Positions 58,887 through 64,000 of a stretch of DNA of 64,000 bases are shown piece by piece; within the stretch, counting starts at the first letter, position 1; each line of letters begins with the position of its first letter. Below the pieces are notes generated by a model that saw only the letters and a program-made list of their open reading frames with translations, did not search any database and was not told the DNA's origin. Made by a program: the position numbers and the translations under genes. The stretch is from NCBI RefSeq assembly GCF_003814835.1, contig NZ_RKRG01000002.1:310001-374000 (forward strand), written 5' to 3'. The stretch is from Methanobrevibacter gottschalkii DSM 11977. Its GTDB lineage: Archaea > Methanobacteriota > Methanobacteria > Methanobacteriales > Methanobacteriaceae.

Positions 58887-59306
58887 TCATTCTTTAAAAA
58901 ATTCACATGGAATATCTATTGAGTCATAAGCATTTAAAACACAATGAATAGCTTTATTCCTATTTTTAAAGTAATATAAATGACTTTTGCAATCACAATC
59001 TGTGCATCCAAAATCTGTAATTCCAGTGGTTTTACTTCCAATAAACTCGGATAATTCACATTCTACTTTTTTTGTTGAACTGTTATATATTACATCAGTT
59101 ATCTCTGCATTTTTTAATAAGTAATCAATGTGCCAATGAAGTTTTTTTTCGTCACTTAAATGTCTTTTAATTCTTGCCATTAGTGAATTCATGGCAGAAC
59201 CTACATAAATATAATATCCTTTTTCAAACTGGATTTTTCCCAATTTGCCGATTTTGATTGTTTTTTTAGAATCAACATTAATTATTAAACAATAACATCC
59301 TTTCAT
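58887..59306 (-). CDS. GIY-YIG nuclease-like protein (DUF123)
   Basis: A 139-residue protein of the archaeal DUF123 group, with a GIY-YIG nuclease fold. The motif is present as KGYYIYVGSA followed by the Arg-containing helix LMARIKRHL; HWHIDYLL and a Cys/His region (FGCTDCDCKSHLYYF) complete the domain. It probably cuts nucleic acid. It converges on the helicase gene, 102 bp away. Confidence 0.85.
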   Translation of the reverse strand: MKGCYCLIINVDSKKTIKIGKLGKIQFEKGYYIYVGSAMNSLMARIKRHLSDEKKLHWHIDYLLKNAEITDVIYNSSTKKVECELSEFIGSKTTGITDFGCTDCDCKSHLYYFKNRNKAIHCVLNAYDSIDIPCEFFKE

Positions 59307-59498
59307 AGTTATTATATATTTTTCATTGTTTTATGTAGATTGTCATGTTCTTTTTATTTCATGCATGTTTCATTAATTAGTATGCTTGGAATAATTGGTT
59401 ATATTTCAGGGAGTTTAGTTAAAAATATTAAAATTATTAATCCTTCTTTTATTATTTCATGGGGAAAATTTAATTAATTTTTTAACCAATTATTAATT

Positions 59499-59912
59499 AT
59501 GATTTTTAAACTTCAAACTAAGGGACATAAAAATGTCACTTCACTTCATAAATCTACTTTTGAAATAACCGAGGATGTTGAAATTGGACTGGCTGCGGAT
59601 TGTATTATTGGAACAAGTATGGACAAATCCATGTCTGATTTTCCAGAAGAATTTAAAGATAAGATAGCTAATTCAAATACAAAAATAACAGTTATTTTAG
59701 ATACGGAGAATGGACATGATGAAATTGTTGGTTTTGGTCATGAAAATTTGACATTAACTCATCCAACAGATATGGTATCAAGAACTAGCGATTATACTTG
59801 TTCCCGTACATTAATGATTAAAGCAAATAAAGCTGCAAGAGATCTTGATGATAATCTGATTGAAGATTTAAAAAATGAAAAAATCATGGATGTTACTATA
59901 AAATTAGAGTAA
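59499..59912 (+). CDS. DUF371 family protein
   Basis: A 137-residue archaeal protein of the DUF371 family, uncharacterised. The family blocks are GHKNVTSLHKSTFEIT, AADCIIGTSMDKSM and RTSDYTCSRTLMIKANKAARDL. It is soluble. There is no ribosome binding site, and an AT-rich TTTAATTAATT about 24-34 bp before the ATG may be its promoter, so a leaderless transcript is likely. tRNA-Leu lies 59 bp downstream. Confidence 0.87.
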   Translation: MIFKLQTKGHKNVTSLHKSTFEITEDVEIGLAADCIIGTSMDKSMSDFPEEFKDKIANSNTKITVILDTENGHDEIVGFGHENLTLTHPTDMVSRTSDYTCSRTLMIKANKAARDLDDNLIEDLKNEKIMDVTIKLE

Positions 59913-59922
59913 AAATAGTTAA

Positions 59923-59932
59923 CTTTATATAA
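59923..59932 (+). promoter_or_regulatory. TATA box for tRNA-Leu
   Basis: CTTTATATAA about 40 bp before the tRNA 5' end matches an archaeal TATA element and would leave a short 5' leader. Confidence 0.5.
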
Positions 59933-59971
59933 GTTAATTAATATATTTAATAATAACTACTTTTGTTGTAT

Positions 59972-60058
<87 letters not shown>

Positions 60059-60206
60059 TTTAATTAAATTATTTTTTAACAGATAATGCTTTTATTCATA
60101 TTTTAAAGTTTTTCATTATTCATTTTTTAAATTTGTTTTTCCCAATCTATTTATAATAATTCAATTAAAAATTATATTTAATTAAAAAAAATTTTGGTGA
60201 TAACTT

Positions 60207-61058
60207 ATGAAAGCTGTAATTCCGGCAGCAGGTTTTGGAACTAGATTTTTGCCTGCTACTAAAGCACAACCTAAAGAGATGTTGCCTGTTTTTGATAAAC
60301 CTACTATTCAGTATGTTATTGAAGAAGCAGTAGCTTCAGGTATTGATGATATTTTAATTGTTACTGGTAGAAATAAAAGATCTATTGAAGATCATTTTGA
60401 TAAATCATTTGAACTTGAACAAACTTTACAGAGTGCTGGTAAAGATGATCGTTTAAAGCAAGTTCGTGCTATTACTGATTTGGCTGATATTTGTTATGTG
60501 AGGCAGAAGGAGCAGAAGGGTTTGGGTGATGCTATTTATTGTGCTAAAAAGCATGTTGGTGATGAGGCTTTTGCTGTAATGCTTGGGGATTCTATTACTA
60601 AAGGGCCAACTCCATGTACTAAACAGTTGATTGATGTTTATAGGAAGTATGGTGCGTCTGCAATTTCTCTTGAAGCTGTTCCAAGAGAAAAGGTGGAAAG
60701 ATATGGTATTATTAAGGGGGAGGAAGTTGAAAAGGGTATTTATAATATTTCTAAACTTGTTGAAAAACCGTTAGCTCATCAGGCACCATCTAATTTGGCT
60801 ATTATGGGGCGTTATGTATTAACACCTGATATTTTTGATAGAATTGATGAAACTGAACCTGGTGTTGGTGGTGAAATCCAACTGACAGATGCTCTTCAAA
60901 AATTAGATGCAATTTATGGGGTTATTTTTGATGGAAAAACTTATGATATTGGTAATCGTTTAGAATGGTTAAAAACATCAATAGAATTTGCTCTAGATGA
61001 TTCTGAATCTAAAGACATTTTAATCGAATATATGAAAGAAATGATTGATGGAGTTTAA
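60207..61058 (+). CDS. galU: UTP-glucose-1-phosphate uridylyltransferase
   Basis: Makes UDP-glucose for surface glycans. The N-terminal nucleotide-binding motif is AAGFGTRFLPATKAQPKEMLP (about 6-26); LGDSI provides the metal Asp (about 126-130), VEKP (near 190) the sugar-binding region and GGEIQLTDAL the C-terminal block. At 283 residues it is a typical GalU; dTDP-glucose enzymes of the RfbA type differ in these blocks. GGTGATAA precedes the ATG. Confidence 0.95.
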   Translation: MKAVIPAAGFGTRFLPATKAQPKEMLPVFDKPTIQYVIEEAVASGIDDILIVTGRNKRSIEDHFDKSFELEQTLQSAGKDDRLKQVRAITDLADICYVRQKEQKGLGDAIYCAKKHVGDEAFAVMLGDSITKGPTPCTKQLIDVYRKYGASAISLEAVPREKVERYGIIKGEEVEKGIYNISKLVEKPLAHQAPSNLAIMGRYVLTPDIFDRIDETEPGVGGEIQLTDALQKLDAIYGVIFDGKTYDIGNRLEWLKTSIEFALDDSESKDILIEYMKEMIDGV

Positions 61059-61090
61059 TTGCTCTAAACTTTATTTTTTAAAGATTTTTT

Positions 61091-62356
61091 ATGCAGTATA
61101 GATTAATCAAAAAAACAGGGGATGAAATTTCATCAATTGGTTTTGGTGCTATGCGTTTGCCATTGAAGAATGGTAAAATTGATAGAACTGAAGCCCGTAA
61201 ACTTATTTTTCATGCAATAGATAATGGAATCAATTTCATTGACACTGCTTATTTGTATGGTGATAGCGAAACGTTTTTAGGGGAAATTTTAACTGAGGAT
61301 ATACGATCCAAGGTTAAAATATGCACTAAATTACCTGCTATCAATGTTAAAAAATATGAGGACATGGAATCCTTTTTAAATGAACAGTTAAGGAGACTTA
61401 ATATTGATTGTATTGATTATTATTTAATTCATGGGGTGGATTTAAAAAATATGAATCGCTTGCTAAAACGTGATTTGATTAAATTCATTGAAAAAGCAAA
61501 ATCTGATGGTAAAATAAAATACATTGGATTTTCATACCATGGTCCTAAAGAAGAATTTCAAACTGTAGTGGACTGTTATGACTGGGATGTTGTAATGGTT
61601 CAATATAATTACTTTGATGAAAATGTCCAAGCTAGTATAGAAGGAATAGAATATGCGGCTTCAAAAAACATGGGTATTTTTGTTATGGAACCATTAAAAG
61701 GTGGAATTCTTGCAGGTAATATGCCTAAAGAAGCAGAGAAAGTTTTTAGAAAATCTAATCCGGATAAAACTAATGCTGCATGGGCATTGGAATGGGTTTT
61801 AAATAATCGTAATGTTACATGTGTTTTATCAGGTATGGATAGTTTTGAGCAGCTTGATGAAAATTTAGCTGTTGCAAATAGAACTACACCAATGTCGATG
61901 ACTTTTGAAGATTTGGAAACTGTTGAACTTGTTAAAAGAGTAATGAGAAATTCCTTAAAGATTAATTGTTCTACTTGTGGATATTGCATGCCTTGTCCAC
62001 AGGGTGTAAATATTCCGGAATGTATGAAAATATATAATGAGAAATATTTATTTAACCATAAAGGAATTGCTAATCTGTATAATGATGTCTACTTATTTAA
62101 TCCAAAAGGTCTTATTAATCAGTCTTTCATTGATTATTACCAATATGTAGGTGGAATTATGGGAAATTCTGGAAATGCAGGTAAATGTAATGCTTGTGGA
62201 AAATGTTTGAGGAAATGCCCTCAGAAATTGGATATTATTGCAGAATTGGAGAAGGTTAAGAAAGAATTTGAATTTCCTGGTGTCAAATATATGTTGTTAT
62301 TTGTTAAACATGTTGGTTTCCCACTTTATAAATTTATAAATAAATTATTAAACTAA
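61091..62356 (+). CDS. Aldo/keto reductase with C-terminal 4Fe-4S ferredoxin-like domain
   Basis: A 421-residue two-part protein. The barrel (about 1-290) carries the reductase residues: DTAYLYG (catalytic Asp/Tyr) and YLIHGVD. The C-terminus has two Cys clusters: CSTCGYCMPCPQGVNIP and CNACGKCLRKCPQKLD, typical of ferredoxin-linked members of this family. It probably reduces an aldehyde or ketone using an iron-sulfur electron carrier. No ribosome binding site precedes ATG 61091, and TTTATTTTT lies about 20 bp upstream, suggesting a leaderless mRNA. Confidence 0.9.
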   Translation: MQYRLIKKTGDEISSIGFGAMRLPLKNGKIDRTEARKLIFHAIDNGINFIDTAYLYGDSETFLGEILTEDIRSKVKICTKLPAINVKKYEDMESFLNEQLRRLNIDCIDYYLIHGVDLKNMNRLLKRDLIKFIEKAKSDGKIKYIGFSYHGPKEEFQTVVDCYDWDVVMVQYNYFDENVQASIEGIEYAASKNMGIFVMEPLKGGILAGNMPKEAEKVFRKSNPDKTNAAWALEWVLNNRNVTCVLSGMDSFEQLDENLAVANRTTPMSMTFEDLETVELVKRVMRNSLKINCSTCGYCMPCPQGVNIPECMKIYNEKYLFNHKGIANLYNDVYLFNPKGLINQSFIDYYQYVGGIMGNSGNAGKCNACGKCLRKCPQKLDIIAELEKVKKEFEFPGVKYMLLFVKHVGFPLYKFINKLLN

Positions 62357-62401
62357 CATCATTATATATTTCAAAAATAAATTTACTATTGAGGTGAAAA
62401 A

Positions 62402-62611
62402 ATGAAACTCGAAGAATTATTAGCACCATGTCCAAAATGTGGTTCAAAAGACAAAATAGCTCACAGAAAAATGTTGGATAATCATAGAGCTCACGCAGAA
62501 ATGGATACTGTAAAATGTGAAGAATGCGGTTATATTTTCTTCGTTAATGAAAACATGGAAGAAGATGAGAAAAAACAATTACTGAATGAATTAAACAAAA
62601 TATACGGTTAA
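62402..62611 (+). CDS. Cys-rich small protein, candidate substrate of adjacent radical SAM enzyme
   Basis: A 69-residue protein with two CxxCG knuckles, CPKCGSKDK (about 9-17) and CEECGY (about 39-44), and a charged helical tail (EEDEKKQLLNELNKIYG). This could be an ordinary zinc ribbon. However, GAGGTGAAAAA precedes it, and the radical SAM/SPASM gene starts one base after its stop. Methanobacteria contain families of Cys-rich peptides next to such enzymes, so a modified-peptide precursor is a reasonable alternative. The choice cannot be made from sequence alone. Confidence 0.75.
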   Translation: MKLEELLAPCPKCGSKDKIAHRKMLDNHRAHAEMDTVKCEECGYIFFVNENMEEDEKKQLLNELNKIYG

Positions 62612-62612
62612 A

Positions 62613-63740
62613 ATGACATTTCACGTAATGATTATTCCCACTCTCAATTGTCCATCAAAATGCAAATATTGTTGGGGTTCTGAAAATAAAAAAGAAATGA
62701 TGGATATTGGAATTATAGATCAGATTATAACTTGGTTAAGTGATTTCAGAGATGATAAAGTTCATTTTACATTCCATGGTGGTGAACCGCTTCTTGCAGG
62801 CTATGATTTTTACAAGACCGCTTTAGAAAAATTGTCTCTATTGCCTAATTTAGATGGATTTTCTCTTCAAAGCAATATTTGGCTTTTAACTGATGAACTT
62901 ATTGATTTATTTGTTGAGTACAATGTTGTTGTAAGTACAAGTATTGACGGACCAAAAGAAATCAATGATTATCAAAGAGGGGAGGGTTACTTTGATAAAA
63001 CAATGGCCAGATATGAAGCTGCTAAAAATAAAGGATTATTAATTAACTTTGTTTTAACAGTGACTGATTATTCAAAGGATTTCTCTGATGAATTGTATGA
63101 TTTCTTTAAAAATGAAAAGATGAATTTAAAAATCCATGCAGCTCTTCCATCACTTCGTGGAGACAATGCAGATTCCTGGGCCCTTGAACAAGAAGAGCAT
63201 GGTAAATTATTGGTTGAATGGTTGGATAAATACCTTTATGACCTGGACAAATTCTCAATAATGGATTTAGATCATATCTCTAAAAGTTCACTTAGAAGAA
63301 GGGGAACTCTGTGTACCTTTGCAGATTGTATAGGAACTACATTTGCGGTTGGTTTTGATGGTTCTATTTATCCATGTTATAGATTTGTGGGAATGCCGGA
63401 TTACATTTTAGGTAATGTCGGTGACAATCCAAGTTTCGATGACTTAAAGACATCTGATGCATGGGTGAAACTTCAAGAATTCAGAGATTATGTTGATGAA
63501 AACTGTAAGAAATGTAAGCATGTTAAATATTGTGAAGGAGGATGTCCTTACAATGCTATTGTTGCATATCAGACACCTAAAGCAGTTGACCCGCAGTGTA
63601 GAGCATATAAAATGATATTTGATGAAGTTTCAAAAAGAATGAACAAAGAGTTTGCTCGTTCTGCTTTTGGTTTAGGTGGTTCTGAGCCTAAAGGTGAAGG
63701 TGAAGCTTTTAGCATAATGGATTTGGCTATGAAGCATTAA
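62613..63740 (+). CDS. Radical SAM/SPASM enzyme, putative peptide-modifying
   Basis: A 375-residue radical SAM enzyme. The cluster motif is CPSKCKYC (13-20), and HFTFHGGEPLL is the GGEP SAM-binding region (about 50-60). The C-terminal SPASM domain carries further Cys: CTFADC, then IYPCYRF, and CKKCKHVKYCEGGCP (near 304-318). SPASM enzymes usually modify peptides or proteins. It starts one base after the Cys-rich small gene, the strongest hint for its substrate. No transporter or protease for a secreted product is next to it in the window. Confidence 0.88.
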   Translation: MTFHVMIIPTLNCPSKCKYCWGSENKKEMMDIGIIDQIITWLSDFRDDKVHFTFHGGEPLLAGYDFYKTALEKLSLLPNLDGFSLQSNIWLLTDELIDLFVEYNVVVSTSIDGPKEINDYQRGEGYFDKTMARYEAAKNKGLLINFVLTVTDYSKDFSDELYDFFKNEKMNLKIHAALPSLRGDNADSWALEQEEHGKLLVEWLDKYLYDLDKFSIMDLDHISKSSLRRRGTLCTFADCIGTTFAVGFDGSIYPCYRFVGMPDYILGNVGDNPSFDDLKTSDAWVKLQEFRDYVDENCKKCKHVKYCEGGCPYNAIVAYQTPKAVDPQCRAYKMIFDEVSKRMNKEFARSAFGLGGSEPKGEGEAFSIMDLAMKH

Positions 63741-63768
63741 TCCTTTCTATTTTTTTTAAGTTTTGTGT

Positions 63769-64000
63769 AGTGCTGAGTATATAAATAAACTCAAAAAAAG
63801 TAATAAAGTTTATATTATTGGGTTGATATAATATTCAATAGTAATACTTAGTATTTAAATAAATTCAAAAAAAGTAATACTTTTTTGGTTTCTGTTACTT
63901 AATGAATTTAATTTTTTAATGGTTTAAAATTTTGGGAAATCTATTAAAAAATTTTTAAGTAATACTTTGTATTTAAATAAATTCAAAAAAAGTAATACTT
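63769..64000. repeat. 43-bp direct repeats with TATA box and AGTAATACT sites
   Basis: Copies at 63840-63882 and 63958-64000 differ at one base in 43. Each contains TATTTAAATAAATTC (TATA-like) flanked by AGTAATACT, which is AGTA-A-TACT, an inverted repeat. A shorter, degenerate copy lies at about 63769-63808. The layout looks like a repeated promoter with paired operators; the controlled gene would be beyond the window. Confidence 0.75.

Noticed and set aside
58887-59306. UvrC as partner of uvrA/uvrB
   Set aside because: The GIY-YIG protein is only 139 residues and of DUF123 type, lacking the UvrB-binding and C-terminal nuclease domains of UvrC.
63780-64000. CRISPR array at the window end
   Set aside because: Only two good copies, 118 bp apart, and each contains a TATA box with palindromic sites; spacing and content do not fit CRISPR repeats.

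Overview
The window is AT-rich chromosomal DNA from an archaeal methanogen of the order Methanobacteriales, most likely Methanobrevibacter or a close relative. The evidence is archaeosine tRNA-guanine transglycosylase with a PUA domain, a membrane-anchored archaeal LonB protease, an archaeal HMG-CoA synthase/thiolase pair, PurS/PurQ, a DUF2193 protein, an Ig-like-repeat adhesin, archaeal TATA boxes, GGTGA-type ribosome binding sites and several apparently leaderless genes.

Layout. 0-2.5 kb: end of a phosphonate/surface-polymer cluster (phosphonopyruvate decarboxylase, LicD). 2.6-9.6 kb: an NSS transporter, small proteins and a compact purC-purS-purQ-cobA-glmS run. 10-20 kb: adhesin-like protein, MnmC-like methyltransferase, tgtA, a methyltransferase, a flippase, two tandem tRNA-Gly genes and the start of the mevalonate pathway. 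35-63.7 kb: mostly conserved housekeeping genes, including cobQ, lonB, ADP-ribosylglycohydrolase, prs, uvrB, uvrA, amt-glnK, DUF2193-aquaporin, an unrecognised 593-aa protein beside a LarC C-terminal-type protein, DUF368, a superfamily 2 helicase, tRNA-Leu, galU, an iron-sulfur aldo/keto reductase and a Cys-rich small protein paired with a radical SAM/SPASM enzyme. The last 230 bases carry 43-bp direct repeats that look like a promoter with paired operators.

20.9-35.0 kb is an accessory island and the most interesting part. It holds six intact predicted P-loop ATPases in three paralogous pairs (types A, B and C), one broken ATPase of a fourth type, nuclease-like genes, an exonuclease III remnant and a VapBC-type toxin-antitoxin pair. 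The DUF1848 gene at the left edge has three decayed copies of its 3' end inside the island, all in the same direction, each beside a type A or B ATPase. The ATPases themselves occur in either orientation. Four of the six have their own family of short inverted repeats just upstream, at exact spacing within each promoter: 40 bp (twice), 34 bp and 28 bp. A fifth has three similar sites at uneven spacing. This suggests self-regulated or replicon-like ATPase cassettes that accumulated at one chromosomal site. That function is inference; the repeats and remnants are read directly from the sequence.

Outside the island, several conserved genes end with the stop codon inside a hairpin followed by a T-tract, suggesting a common terminator design. 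No rRNA, CRISPR array, integrase or complete transposase gene was found.
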